Positions 16,885 to 26,019 of a DNA stretch of 64,000 nt are shown here, piece after piece. The stretch's first letter is position 1, and each line of letters opens with the position of its first letter. Made by a program: the position numbers and the translations under genes. The notes beneath the pieces are model-generated. The model worked only from the letters and a program-made list of their open reading frames with translations, did no database searches and was not told the DNA's origin. The DNA is from Aquimonas sp964586455. GTDB lineage: Bacteria; Pseudomonadota; Gammaproteobacteria; Xanthomonadales; Xanthomonadaceae. The DNA lies in NCBI GenBank assembly GCA_964586455.1, contig CAZPHV010000013.1:29300-93299 (forward strand), read 5' to 3'.

Positions 16885-18444
16885 ATGAGCGCCGCCTTCG
16901 GCCGTGTCGCCGCGCTGCGCGGGGCGCTGATGATGACCGGCTCGACCTATGCCGTGTACGTGCTGGGCCTGGTGGTCAGCGCCTTGATCGCGCGCGATCT
17001 GGGTCCGGAGTCGTTCGGCCACTACGCCTACCTGGTGTGGCTGTCCGGCATGCTCGGCATCATCGCCAACAACGGCCTCACTACCACCGGTATCCGCTTC
17101 GTGTCGGAGTCGCTGGGCCGCGACGACCGCGAAGGCGCCGCGCGCGTGCAGGGCTGGCTGTGGCGGCGCCAGCTGCTGTGCCTGGCAGCGGTGGCGCTGC
17201 TGTATGCCGCGTCCCTGCCCTTCGTTGAACGCAGCGGCTGGCAGCAGGAGCAGCTGCTGCTGTTCACCGCGTTGGCCATCCTGAGCATGAGCGGCAAGAG
17301 CCTGTTCATCTTCTACATCTCGATGGCGAAGGGCCACGGCCGCTTCGACATCGAAGCCGGCATCACCGTGGCGCTCGGTCTACTGAATGCGCTGGCGGTA
17401 GCCGTGCTGTTCTGGCGCGGCGCCTCGCTGCTGGCCTATCTGTTGGTGTTCACCGCGACCGGGCTGGTTTTTGGTCTGCTCGGCTTCCTCGGCGCACACC
17501 GCGCCGGCGTACGCGGCAGCGGCACGGCACCACGGCCCGAGCTGCTGGCGCGCCTGCGCCCGCACCTGTACTGGACCGTCGCGCTGGTGATCGCGGCCGC
17601 CCTGGGCAACAAGTCAGTTGAAACCTACCTGCTGAACCTGTTCACCGGCGCGGCTGCAGTCGGCTTCTTCGCGATCGCCGCGGCCCTGACCCGCGGCGGT
17701 ATCGATCTGCTGTCTTCGGGCCTGTCCAGCGTGCTGATGCCGATGATGGCGCACGCCTACGGTGCGCACGGGCTGCAGCAGGTCAACCGGGTGCTCGGCA
17801 ATGCAGTGCGCATCTTCCTGTTCTTCGGTCTACTTCTCGCGGGCAGCGCGGCACTGGCGGCCGACCTCGCGGTGCTGCTGCTGTACGGCAGCGATTACGC
17901 GCCCGTGGCCGAGGTATTCCGCTGGATGGTCATCGTCGGCGGCCTCAGCCTGAGCGAAGGCGCGTTCGGCGCGCTGCTTTCGACCACCGACCACCAGCGC
18001 CTGCGCGCGCTGATCGCCGCGACCTCGATCCTGCTGACGATCGGTTTGGCACTGTGGTGGATCCCGCAGTACGGGCTGATGGGCGCGGTCGCCGCGCACG
18101 CCGCTTCGCGCCTGCTGCTGATGGGCGTGCTGGTGCTCGGCAGCCGGCTCGCGCTGGGCCTGCGTCTGCCCTGGCGTGAACTGTCGCGGCTGGCCTTGGC
18201 CGCGCTGCTGGCGGCGCTGCCGGTGGTGGCGATCGCCCTGCACACGTCCGACCCCTGGCTGCGCTTCGGCGCTGGCGTGCTATACGCAGTTGTATTCGTC
18301 AGCGCCACCTTGTTGCTGCGGGCCTGGCGCAGCGAAGACGCCGAAACCCTGTACGAGGCCCTGGCCAGACTGCCGCGCCTGCGCGCGCTGCTGGGCCCGC
18401 GCTTGCAACGCTGGAGCCAGCGCATGCGCGAGCGTGAAGCATGA
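16885..18444 (+). CDS. Lipopolysaccharide/oligosaccharide flippase (Wzx-like, MOP superfamily)
   Basis: A 519-residue inner-membrane protein with about 12-14 hydrophobic segments. It is expected to flip undecaprenyl-PP-linked repeat units to the periplasm. The N-terminal half shows GSTYAVYVLGLVVSALIARDLGPESFG, a classic polysaccharide-synthesis-family opening with the RxLGPxxFG signature, and later FAIAAALTRGGIDLL and LLLYGSDYAPVAEVFRWM, typical of the family. The start ATG 16885 overlaps nothing and is 104 bases from the divergent GT4 start. Together with the polymerase at 9647 and the priming transferase at 56504 it points to a Wzx/Wzy-type assembly route. Confidence 0.87.
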   Translation: MSAAFGRVAALRGALMMTGSTYAVYVLGLVVSALIARDLGPESFGHYAYLVWLSGMLGIIANNGLTTTGIRFVSESLGRDDREGAARVQGWLWRRQLLCLAAVALLYAASLPFVERSGWQQEQLLLFTALAILSMSGKSLFIFYISMAKGHGRFDIEAGITVALGLLNALAVAVLFWRGASLLAYLLVFTATGLVFGLLGFLGAHRAGVRGSGTAPRPELLARLRPHLYWTVALVIAAALGNKSVETYLLNLFTGAAAVGFFAIAAALTRGGIDLLSSGLSSVLMPMMAHAYGAHGLQQVNRVLGNAVRIFLFFGLLLAGSAALAADLAVLLLYGSDYAPVAEVFRWMVIVGGLSLSEGAFGALLSTTDHQRLRALIAATSILLTIGLALWWIPQYGLMGAVAAHAASRLLLMGVLVLGSRLALGLRLPWRELSRLALAALLAALPVVAIALHTSDPWLRFGAGVLYAVVFVSATLLLRAWRSEDAETLYEALARLPRLRALLGPRLQRWSQRMREREA

Positions 18445-18577
18445 GCACGCGGTGCGATCCGATGCGCGACATCGCGCGCGGCCGCGTCTCAACAACACCG
18501 CGGTGCGCGTGCGCGCCCGCTTCCACGGGGCCGCTGCGCGGACCCCACACACAGCGGACTCTGAGGGGAGATACCGC

Positions 18578-19570
18578 ATGAGAAAACGACAGTTGCTGGC
18601 CAAAGCCCTGAAACACAGCGGTGCCTTGGCGGTACTGCGAATGGTCTACCGCCCGCGCGGGCTGCTGTGCCTGAACTACCACCGTATCGCCAGCCGCCTG
18701 CCCAGCTACTGCGACCCCGGCGTGATCAGCGCCAGCGCCGAAGACTTCGCCGCCCAGATCCGTTTTCTGAAACGCAATGCCGACCTGATCACCCCCGACC
18801 AGATCGAAGACGCGCGCCGCAGCCGCGGCCGCTTCGTGCTGGTGACCTTCGACGACGGCTACAGCGACAACTACCACTCGGCCTTCAAGGTGCTGCGCGC
18901 CGAGAACGCCTGCGCAACCTTCTTCATCGCCACCGGCTACATCGACAACCCGCGTCTGCCCTGGTGGGACGCCATCACCGCCCTGATCGACAGCACGCAG
19001 GCGCGCCAGCTTGAGCTTCCCGAGTTCGATATCGCGCCGCTGGACTTGAGCCCGGAGGCCCGCCCTGAAGCCGTGCGCAGCCTGCTGCGACTGTACAAGC
19101 GCCTATCCGGCGAACGCGCACTGATCCTGCTACAGCGCCTGACCGAACTGCCGGGCGCAGTTCAGCCGCCCGCGCAGGAACAATGGATGAGCTGGGACAT
19201 GCTGCGCGACATGCAGGCCCACGGCATGCACATCGGCGGCCACACCATGCACCACCCGGTGCTGTCGCGGCTGCCGATCGAAGACCAGCGCGAAGAAATC
19301 CAAGGCTGCGCCGCGCGACTGCAGGCAGAACTGGGCCGCCCGATGCTCGCCTTCGCCTACCCGGTCGGCAACCGCGATTGCTTCAACGCCGACACCCGCA
19401 GCGTGCTGAGCGAAGCCGGCGTGCGCTATGCCTTCTCGTACTACGGGGGGTTTCAGGGGATGGAAACGGGGGACGACTACGACATCCGGCGCGAGCCGAT
19501 TGAGCCGTATGTGGCGCCGGCACTGTTTGAGGGGATTTTTGGGTTGCCGCGGGTGTTTTGTACGGGGTGA
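18578..19570 (+). CDS. Polysaccharide deacetylase family protein (NodB-like)
   Basis: A 330-residue carbohydrate esterase family 4-type protein. Motif 1 is FVLVTFDDGYSDNY (about 87-100) with the catalytic and metal Asp pair. Motif 2 is HIGGHTMHHPVLS (about 218-230) with metal-binding His residues, and FAYPVGNRDCFN corresponds to the RxPY/F-type motif 3. The N-terminal block LLCLNYHRIA is shared with XrtA-associated and EPS deacetylases. ATG 18578 has a good ribosome site, GGGGAG, eight bases upstream. The 133 bases after the flippase hold no other gene. It would remove N-acetyl groups from the glycan; no signal peptide is obvious, so the compartment is uncertain. Confidence 0.85.
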   Translation: MRKRQLLAKALKHSGALAVLRMVYRPRGLLCLNYHRIASRLPSYCDPGVISASAEDFAAQIRFLKRNADLITPDQIEDARRSRGRFVLVTFDDGYSDNYHSAFKVLRAENACATFFIATGYIDNPRLPWWDAITALIDSTQARQLELPEFDIAPLDLSPEARPEAVRSLLRLYKRLSGERALILLQRLTELPGAVQPPAQEQWMSWDMLRDMQAHGMHIGGHTMHHPVLSRLPIEDQREEIQGCAARLQAELGRPMLAFAYPVGNRDCFNADTRSVLSEAGVRYAFSYYGGFQGMETGDDYDIRREPIEPYVAPALFEGIFGLPRVFCTG

Positions 19571-19683
19571 GGGGGCTTCTTCGCTCACTCAGGCTAGCAA
19601 CGAGCCCTAACGCCCGATGCTGTTGGGTAGGAGTTCTCTTACCCCTGTTCGAGGCGATCTCCGACTGCCAATCTTCACGGCCC

Positions 19684-19707
19684 GGCGCGACAATTTTCCG
19701 TCGCGCC
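19684..19707 (+). promoter_or_regulatory. Inverted repeat upstream of the rhs gene
   Basis: GGCGCGAC (19684-19691) and GTCGCGCC (19700-19707) are exact inverted repeats around AATTTTCC. They lie 46 bases before the rhs start, in the 183-base gap after the deacetylase gene. An operator or leader hairpin is possible. No clear promoter was found. Confidence 0.3.
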
Positions 19708-19753
19708 CGACCGCATTCGATCTCTCATCCCTTGGCGTTTCCGTGAGCCCCCT

Positions 19754-22700
19754 ATGACCCCAGCACTGCGCGTCATCTCCTCGCTGCGCTCCGCGCTTGT
19801 CCTTTCTTGCCTTGCCGTGAGCTTCACCGCCGGCACGCTGGCGGCGCAGGAAGGTGAGCCGATCCGTCCGCTTGAGGAGGATCCCGAGCGCCTCGAAGCG
19901 CTGTTGTCGACGGCCAAGAAGCCTTGGGAGGACTACGACAAGCACCTGCAGTCGCGCAAAGCGCTGGCGTCCCACGGCCCCGATCTGTTCGGCGACAACG
20001 TCAACCTCTACAACGGCGCTCTGTCCTTTTCGGTCACGGACATCAGCCTGCCCGGCAACTCCAGCTTGCCGGTTGCGCTCACCCGCACCTTCAGTGTCGG
20101 CGCCTACCCATCCGCCAATCCCATGGTGCTCGGCAAACCCATGGACGGTGCCTTCGGGGACTGGGAGCTCGACATTCCCAGAATTGAGGGGGTGTACGGC
20201 CCCACCTGGGCAGCCAACCGCTGTTCGCGACCGACCCCAGGGCCGGCATACGCCGGCGGCACCGAATACACCGACCTCGACTACTGGCAAGGCCTTCAGG
20301 CCCAGATGCCAGGCGGTGGCGAATTGCTGGTGGCGGACACCGGCTCACCCGAGCCCACCGACGGAACCTCCTGGGACTTCGTCACAGCGGGGTTCACCTA
20401 CGTCCGATGCATCAATCTCCCTGCTACCTCGAACGCCACGGGCGAAGGCTTCGAGGCCCTGACCGCCGACGGCACGAAGTACATCTTCGGGCACATGGCG
20501 CAGACCTTCGAGACGCCGTTGGCCAGCCCGATGAACATCGGCTCCAGCGGCAGCGGCAGCCTGATGCGGAAGCGCAACGCGCTCTACGTCACCCGAATCA
20601 CAGACCGTTTCGGACACCGGGTGGACTACACCTACGTCCCCGGGCAAACGGCGACGAGCCCGGTCCGGCTGCAGTACATCACAGCCAGCGACGGTCGGCA
20701 GATCAGCGTCACGTACACCAACGGGCGCATCACCTCGGCCACGGCCCACGGCCGGACGTGGGTCTATGGGTACGACCGGACCACCTTCCAGAATGCGTCT
20801 CTGACCAGCGTTCTCCAGCCCGACGACAGCCTGTGGCAATTGAACCTGCGCGCCCTGTCGACCGCCGAGATCGAGTACAGCCAAGACGACGGGGCGCGAG
20901 ACTGCAGCACTTCGGGGTTTCCGCTTGGCCAGACCTCGGTGCAGGGCAGCGTGACGCACCCTGCCGGCGCAACCGGCACCTTCGTTGTGGCGCCGAACCT
21001 GCACGGTCGCAGCAACGTGTCGCGCATCTGCGTGAATTGGGAAAGCCCGACCAACAATCCGAACAACGATGTCGCATTGATCCCAAACCAAGCATGGGTC
21101 TATGCGATCTCAAGCAAGACGGTCACCGGGCCGGGGCTGGACACCGCAGCACCGGGCACTTCGCCTGTCCCACTGCGTTGGAACTACAGTTTCGGCGCCT
21201 CCGTGAGCTGGGCCTGCGCAAACGACAACAACGGCCTTCCATTCACCACCGCCTCGTGTCCGGCCACGATTCAACCGCTGTGCACAAGCGACAGTTGTGC
21301 GGGAACCGCCACGGCCATCGTCAGCGGCCCCAGTAATGACTGGCGCCGCTACACCTTCGGCAACAGCTATCGCTATGACGAGGGCCTGCTTCGCAAGGTC
21401 GAGCACGGAACCGATCCCAGCAACATCCTCCACATCGAAACAACCACTTATCAGCTGGCCCAAAGTGGCCAGCCGTACGTGCTTCCACGCGGACGCAGCC
21501 TGCCCGCGCGCGGCGATGGTTTCATCAGCGAGCAGCCGCGGCCGCGCACCCAGCACACGACCATTCGCGAGTTCGACTCGTTCACCTGGACGGGAAGTCA
21601 GTTCGACGCCTTCGCACGCCCCACCCAGGTGACCCGCTCCAGCAGCCTTGGCTACAGCCGCACCGAGGCCCTGACTTACCACGACAACACCACGCGCTGG
21701 GTTCTGGGCCAGCTGCAGAAAACGCAAGTGGGCAGCACGGTTCCGCAGGAAACCACCTTCGATAGCACCACCGCGCTGCCCACCCACAACTACGCCTTCG
21801 GCAAGCTGCAGTCCCGGCGCACCTATCACACCGACGTGGACCAGGCCGGCCTGGTGCACGAGCTGTACGACGGCGGCAACGTCAACAAGATCACGCTGAG
21901 CAACTACAAGCGCGGCATCCCCCGCAGCGTGTCCCTTCCGACCAGCGCGAGCATGGCTGCCGAGGTCAATGATCTCGGCGAGATCACGCAGGTCACGGAC
22001 GCGACCGGTGCAGCAACGGGCTACGCCTACGACCAGGGCGGCCGCATCAGCCAGATCACGCCGCCGGGTCAGGACGTGCAAGCCTGGCTGGCGACATCGA
22101 TCGTCTACGCACCGGTCAACGCGGTGGAGTACGGCCTGGCCGCCGGCCATTGGCGCCGCATCGAAACCACCGGCAGTCGCCGACACGAAACCTTCTACGA
22201 CGCACTCTGGCGCCCCGTGCTGACGCGTCAAGCCAGCACCGACGGCAGCGTCGGCAGTCGCTCCGTGCGCCGGCATTTCGATCACGAGGGGCGCGAGGTG
22301 TTTGCGTCCTACCCGGTCGACACGCTCAACGTGCCGGCGAGCGACACCCTCACTGCGCTGACGCAGGGTTTGAGCACCCGCCGAGATGTGCTGGGCCGCG
22401 TCACCGGCACCACCCAGGATTCCGAACTAGGCCAGCTCACCACCAGCACCCGCTACCAGACGCCGCTGACGACCGTCTTTACTGACGCGAGAAACTTCAG
22501 CACCACCACGACCTACCAGGCCTTCGACCAGCCAACACACGACGCGCCGCTGGTGATCAGCGCCCCCGAGGGGCTCACCACCACCTACACCCGCGATGTC
22601 TTCGGCAAGCCGATCACGCTGACCCGCAGCGGCAGCTTCACGCCGGCCGGCGCACAGGCCGAATCGCTGAGCCTGCAGCGGCGCTACGTCTATGACGTCC

Positions 22701-24838
22701 ACCAGCGCCTGTGCAAGACGATCGAGCCCGATGCCGGCATCACCGTCTGGGACTACGACGCAGCAGGCAATGTCGCCTGGCGAGCCACCGCCCAGAACGC
22801 GTTGACAGCGCCACAGGATTGCCAGCACGGCGCTGTCGGCACTGCCAACCGCAGCGTGCATCACTATGACGCGCTCAGCCGGCTGCTCTTTATCGACCAC
22901 CCGACGAGTACCGACGATGTCGGCTACACCTACGAGCCCGATGGCGCCTTGGCCAGCGCGACGGTGGGCGTACTGAATGCACAGGCTACCGACTGGACCA
23001 CCACCCGCAATCGCTGGACCTACACCTACAACCGTCGACGTCTGCTCGAGTCCGAGACGCTACAGGTTCTGCCCGAGAACAAGAGCTTCGCCCTCGATTG
23101 GTCCTACAACACCCGCGGCGACCTGGCCGGCCTGATCTACCCCAGCGGCCTCAACCTGGACTTCAACCCCAACGCCTACGGTGAGCCCCGCCAGGCGGGT
23201 ACGTTCGCGACCGCGGCGAGCTACCACCCCAGCGGTCGTGTGGTTGGATTCAGCTACGGCAACGGCGTCACCCGCGCCCTGACGCTCAACAGCCGCCAAC
23301 TGCCGCAGCGCATCCACGATCAGCAGCTCGGCATGCCGGTGCTCGACCACACCCTGACCTATGATTCGGTCGGCAACCTGAAGTCGATCGGCGACGGCGT
23401 ACCCGGCGGGCTGGAAAGCCGCACCCTGAACTACGACGGCCGCAACCGTCTGACTTCGATCACGGCCAGCCCGCAGGGCAACGAGAGCTACGTCTACGAC
23501 CCCCTCGACAACGTCCGGCAAACGGTCCAAGGCGGAACCGACCGTCGCTTCCACTACGCACCGGTCACCCAGCGCCTGGAGTGGATCCGCACGCCCGCCG
23601 GCCAGAACCTGTTCGGCTACCAGTGGAACGACCGCGGCGAGCTGACCCGGCGCTCGCAGTTCACCGCCGGCACCCAGCCGGTCACGCCCCCCACGCTCTT
23701 TCGGAGTGGCTTCGAGAACGCGCTGATCGAATCCCCCACCGAGTTCCAGTTCGATCGCGCCAGCCGGATGACGAGCAGCCACAGCGGGCAAATCACCTAC
23801 CTCTACGACGCCCACGGTCGGCGAGTGCGCTCAAGCCAAGCACTCTTCGGCAGCCGCTACGAGGTCTACAGCCGAGGCGGGCAGCTGCTGCACATCGAGG
23901 ACGGCCCGGCCAACCTCCGACACGACTATGTCCAGCTGGGCGGGCAGCTGGTGGCCGAGCGTCAGCAGCCGGTCGGCGGCGGCACTGCCAGCGTCAGCTA
24001 CCTGCACAGCGATCTGCTGGGCAGCCTGAGCGTGAAGACGGCCAACCAGGGCTCCGTCGTCTACCGCTCGCGCTACCAGGCCTTTGGCGCCCCCTACGAC
24101 AGCTGGCGCGACGGGCCGGGCTACACCAAGCACGTGATGGACTCGGTCAGCCAGCTGGTCTACATGCAGCAGCGCTACTATGATCCGGCAACGCTGCGCT
24201 TCATCAGCACCGATCCCGTCAGCGCTGATCCGCTGAATTTCAATCGGTATTGGTATGCAAATAACAACCCCTATACCTATGTGGATCCGGATGGAAGGCA
24301 GGCCAGTAGATTTATAACGACTCCGGCCCCGACGATTGCGCCGCCGGGGTACGCTGGTGCCGGCTACTCAGACGAATATCGGCCTCGCGGGCAGTTGGAG
24401 CGAGCGCTCAATCTGCTTTCGCCGATAGCTCTTTCGATATATGCTGACCCGGCAGGATTTATCGCCGCCCAGATCTCTGAATCAACCAGTGAAGCCGAAA
24501 TTCCTGAGGGCGCCGGAACGGCTGAAAGTGACTACGGTTGCATTTATTGTGTCGATGGCGAAAATACAAAATCAGGGGATGACTACATTGGATCCGCTGA
24601 CGACCTTTCAAAGAGAGCCAGAGACAGTTCGGACGGGCGAGATCGAAGGGGCGCTGCTATTGTGGGCGCATATCCAAAAAACGACCGCGAAGCCCGACAG
24701 AATGCCGAGCAGCAGGCAATGAACGATCGAGGTGGTGTTGACGCTCTTGACAACAAGAGAAATGAGGTTCGAGAAAATCGGTGGAGTGATCGCGGAATTT
24801 CCCAGCCTCTGATAGGAACTAGAATTAGAAGACCGTGA
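19754..24838 (+). CDS. Secreted Rhs/YD-repeat protein with GIY-YIG-like C-terminal toxin domain
   Basis: A 1694-residue polymorphic-toxin-type protein. A signal peptide (about 1-33, ending TLAAQ) suggests Sec export. The first ~550 residues include an Rhs N-terminal domain (NVNLYNGALSFSVTD, LTRTFSVGAYP). Many YD repeats follow, such as YDQGGRISQI, YDAAGNVAW and YDAHGRRVR. The core hallmark RYYDPATLRFISTDP leads to NPYTYVDPDG at about residue 1514, after which the variable tip starts. The 180-residue tip contains CIY (1596-1598), YIG (1611-1613) with SADDLSKRAR, Glu1652 and LDNKRNEV, the order expected for a GIY-YIG nuclease. An internal LFRSGFE block lies between repeats. The tip is AT-richer than the body. 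The DUF5076-like gene downstream is one candidate for immunity. The toxin assignment is inference. Confidence 0.82.
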   Translation: MTPALRVISSLRSALVLSCLAVSFTAGTLAAQEGEPIRPLEEDPERLEALLSTAKKPWEDYDKHLQSRKALASHGPDLFGDNVNLYNGALSFSVTDISLPGNSSLPVALTRTFSVGAYPSANPMVLGKPMDGAFGDWELDIPRIEGVYGPTWAANRCSRPTPGPAYAGGTEYTDLDYWQGLQAQMPGGGELLVADTGSPEPTDGTSWDFVTAGFTYVRCINLPATSNATGEGFEALTADGTKYIFGHMAQTFETPLASPMNIGSSGSGSLMRKRNALYVTRITDRFGHRVDYTYVPGQTATSPVRLQYITASDGRQISVTYTNGRITSATAHGRTWVYGYDRTTFQNASLTSVLQPDDSLWQLNLRALSTAEIEYSQDDGARDCSTSGFPLGQTSVQGSVTHPAGATGTFVVAPNLHGRSNVSRICVNWESPTNNPNNDVALIPNQAWVYAISSKTVTGPGLDTAAPGTSPVPLRWNYSFGASVSWACANDNNGLPFTTASCPATIQPLCTSDSCAGTATAIVSGPSNDWRRYTFGNSYRYDEGLLRKVEHGTDPSNILHIETTTYQLAQSGQPYVLPRGRSLPARGDGFISEQPRPRTQHTTIREFDSFTWTGSQFDAFARPTQVTRSSSLGYSRTEALTYHDNTTRWVLGQLQKTQVGSTVPQETTFDSTTALPTHNYAFGKLQSRRTYHTDVDQAGLVHELYDGGNVNKITLSNYKRGIPRSVSLPTSASMAAEVNDLGEITQVTDATGAATGYAYDQGGRISQITPPGQDVQAWLATSIVYAPVNAVEYGLAAGHWRRIETTGSRRHETFYDALWRPVLTRQASTDGSVGSRSVRRHFDHEGREVFASYPVDTLNVPASDTLTALTQGLSTRRDVLGRVTGTTQDSELGQLTTSTRYQTPLTTVFTDARNFSTTTTYQAFDQPTHDAPLVISAPEGLTTTYTRDVFGKPITLTRSGSFTPAGAQAESLSLQRRYVYDVHQRLCKTIEPDAGITVWDYDAAGNVAWRATAQNALTAPQDCQHGAVGTANRSVHHYDALSRLLFIDHPTSTDDVGYTYEPDGALASATVGVLNAQATDWTTTRNRWTYTYNRRRLLESETLQVLPENKSFALDWSYNTRGDLAGLIYPSGLNLDFNPNAYGEPRQAGTFATAASYHPSGRVVGFSYGNGVTRALTLNSRQLPQRIHDQQLGMPVLDHTLTYDSVGNLKSIGDGVPGGLESRTLNYDGRNRLTSITASPQGNESYVYDPLDNVRQTVQGGTDRRFHYAPVTQRLEWIRTPAGQNLFGYQWNDRGELTRRSQFTAGTQPVTPPTLFRSGFENALIESPTEFQFDRASRMTSSHSGQITYLYDAHGRRVRSSQALFGSRYEVYSRGGQLLHIEDGPANLRHDYVQLGGQLVAERQQPVGGGTASVSYLHSDLLGSLSVKTANQGSVVYRSRYQAFGAPYDSWRDGPGYTKHVMDSVSQLVYMQQRYYDPATLRFISTDPVSADPLNFNRYWYANNNPYTYVDPDGRQASRFITTPAPTIAPPGYAGAGYSDEYRPRGQLERALNLLSPIALSIYADPAGFIAAQISESTSEAEIPEGAGTAESDYGCIYCVDGENTKSGDDYIGSADDLSKRARDSSDGRDRRGAAIVGAYPKNDREARQNAEQQAMNDRGGVDALDNKRNEVRENRWSDRGISQPLIGTRIRRP

Positions 24839-25206
24839 TTCAAAAAACTGTCTATTCGTTATTTTCGGAGGTCCATTTCTTTGAAGGAGCGGCTTGAGAA
24901 ACGAGATACTGGTTGCTTCGGGACGCAGCATCTCAGTAATCGGCGCCTTCTGGAAACTCGCTTCCTGGCCAGCGCCTAACCTCAGTAGCGGTTACACGAC
25001 TACGCCTGCGGAGCCATAAAGCCAAGGCCGCGCCGCGTGCATTGACTCCCAAACAAGCCCGAGGCGTGTAAAACGAGTCCCAGCCCGCTGTCTTGAAGGG
25101 CGAGCGATACCAGTCAATGAGGGTCAAAGCTAATAAGGTCTCGCTTTCTCGACCTGTCCGTTAGTCACCCGATTTTTACGTGGCGCGAAGTTCTGGAGAA
25201 ACACCG
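24839..25206 (+). other. Gap after the rhs tip (368 bases), possible immunity-gene remnant
   Basis: No complete gene is evident in this AT-richer stretch. A ribosome-site-like GGAGGT near 24868 precedes a TTG-started 32-codon frame (24881-24979, LKERLEKRDTG), too short to call. A true immunity gene directly after the toxin tip is therefore missing or decayed, or is the DUF5076-like gene that follows. Confidence 0.35.
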
Positions 25207-25551
25207 ATGCAAGAGAGAAAGATTCCCCCCGCCGCGATGGAAGACCCTAATTCTGTCGAGATGCTTAGGGTTTGGATTGCTCAAAGATCCTTGCATTGCT
25301 CTATGAAGGTTGGCATGTACTCAGAGAGCACAAAAATTCCTGAAGCTCACGCTTGGGGGACGATCTTGGCGGACGTAGCGAGGCACCTTTCTAGGGCGCT
25401 TCAAGAGAAGTACGGGACGCCACCTGAGGACACTGAACAAGCTGTTCTAACAGCGTTCGCCAGAGAAATGGGTTCGCCTACAACTCCACTTTCCGGTAGG
25501 TTCTTGAAGTCAGGTTCGGACTCCAGTGGTTCAGCCGATGCGGGAGAATGA
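25207..25551 (+). CDS. DUF5076-like small protein
   Basis: A 114-residue cytoplasmic protein resembling the DUF5076 family: EMLRVWIAQRSLHCSMKVGM, then AHAWGTILADVARHLSRAL and a C-terminal helical region. There is no signal peptide or membrane segment. ATG 25207 has a GGAGAA ribosome site six bases upstream; a GTG at 25180 in frame would lengthen it but has no such site. The function of DUF5076 is not known to me. The position 368 bases after a toxin tip allows an immunity role, but the distance and the general distribution of the family make this only a guess. Its last codons carry one copy of a 16-base direct repeat (25545-25576). Confidence 0.65.
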   Translation: MQERKIPPAAMEDPNSVEMLRVWIAQRSLHCSMKVGMYSESTKIPEAHAWGTILADVARHLSRALQEKYGTPPEDTEQAVLTAFAREMGSPTTPLSGRFLKSGSDSSGSADAGE

Positions 25552-25576
25552 CGGGGTCAGAGAATGACGGGGTCAG
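25545..25576 (+). repeat. Two tandem 16-bp units containing GACGGGGTCAG
   Basis: AGAATGACGGGGTCAG occurs at 25545-25560 and again at 25561-25576. Similar ACGGGTCAG strings recur at 28122-28130 (followed by AGTGCACTTT) and 28160-28168. The copies bracket the displaced rhs cassette and may be remnants of a mobile-element end. Confidence 0.5.
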
Positions 25577-25641
25577 GGCTATCTTCGTAGCACCCAGTGC
25601 TGGAAGTCACCGCTCAATCGAGGCGCTCCGTCCGCCACAAG

Positions 25642-25671
25642 AGCAAAGCCCGCCGATTGGCGGGCTTTGCT
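25642..25671 (+). terminator. Strong Rho-independent-type hairpin
   Basis: AGCAAAGCCCGCC (25642-25654) pairs perfectly with GGCGGGCTTTGCT (25659-25671) around GATT, followed by GTTTCTGCTT. The 13-bp stem fits termination of the DUF5076-like transcript, and also of the minus-strand XRE fragment that ends at 25729. Confidence 0.6.
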
Positions 25672-25728
25672 GTTTCTGCTTCCGAGTTCTGTCGGGCGGC
25701 TACTGCATTCGCCCTACGTGTTTTCCTC

Positions 25729-26019
25729 TCAGCGCCCGCTCTGCGCCAGCAGCGAATCGAGCACTTCCACGATCAGGCGTTGCTTCGCCTTGGGTAGGTG
25801 TAGGGCCTGCAGGCGTTCGAGCTGCTGCTGCAGCTTGGGCGCGGGTCCGCGCTTCTTGGGTTTTGGGGCTTCGGCGACCAGCGCTTCGACGGTGACGCCG
25901 AGCGCCTGCGCGATCAGCGGCAGGGTCGAGACTTGGATACGCCGCCGCCCGACCTCGTAGGCGGTGATGGTCTGCTGGGACACGCCGAGAGTTTCGGCGA
26001 TCTGGACCTGGGTCGGCAT
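25729..26019 (-). pseudogene. XRE-family helix-turn-helix regulator, 5' end replaced by rhs DNA
   Basis: The frame from ATG 26019 gives 96 residues: an HTH core QIAETLGVSQQTITAYEVGR, then RRIQVSTLPLIAQALGVTVEAL and a basic, coiled C-terminus (PKPKKRGPAPKLQQQLERLQ). Usual XRE domains have a first helix before the Gln-rich start of helix 2 (about 15 residues ending LTQ). Here that part is missing, and the DNA from 26013 onward is instead near-identical to the interior of the upstream rhs gene. I infer that insertion or recombination of the rhs cassette removed the 5' end. A GTG at 26037 inside rhs-derived sequence could still allow translation. Binding activity is doubtful without helix 1. Confidence 0.7.

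Noticed and set aside
15575..16888. Plus-strand frame between the SDR and flippase genes
   Set aside because: It is antisense to a GT4 gene with clear family motifs, so the minus-strand reading is right.
25180..25206. GTG 25180 as start of the DUF5076-like gene
   Set aside because: No ribosome site precedes it, while ATG 25207 has GGAGAA at good spacing.
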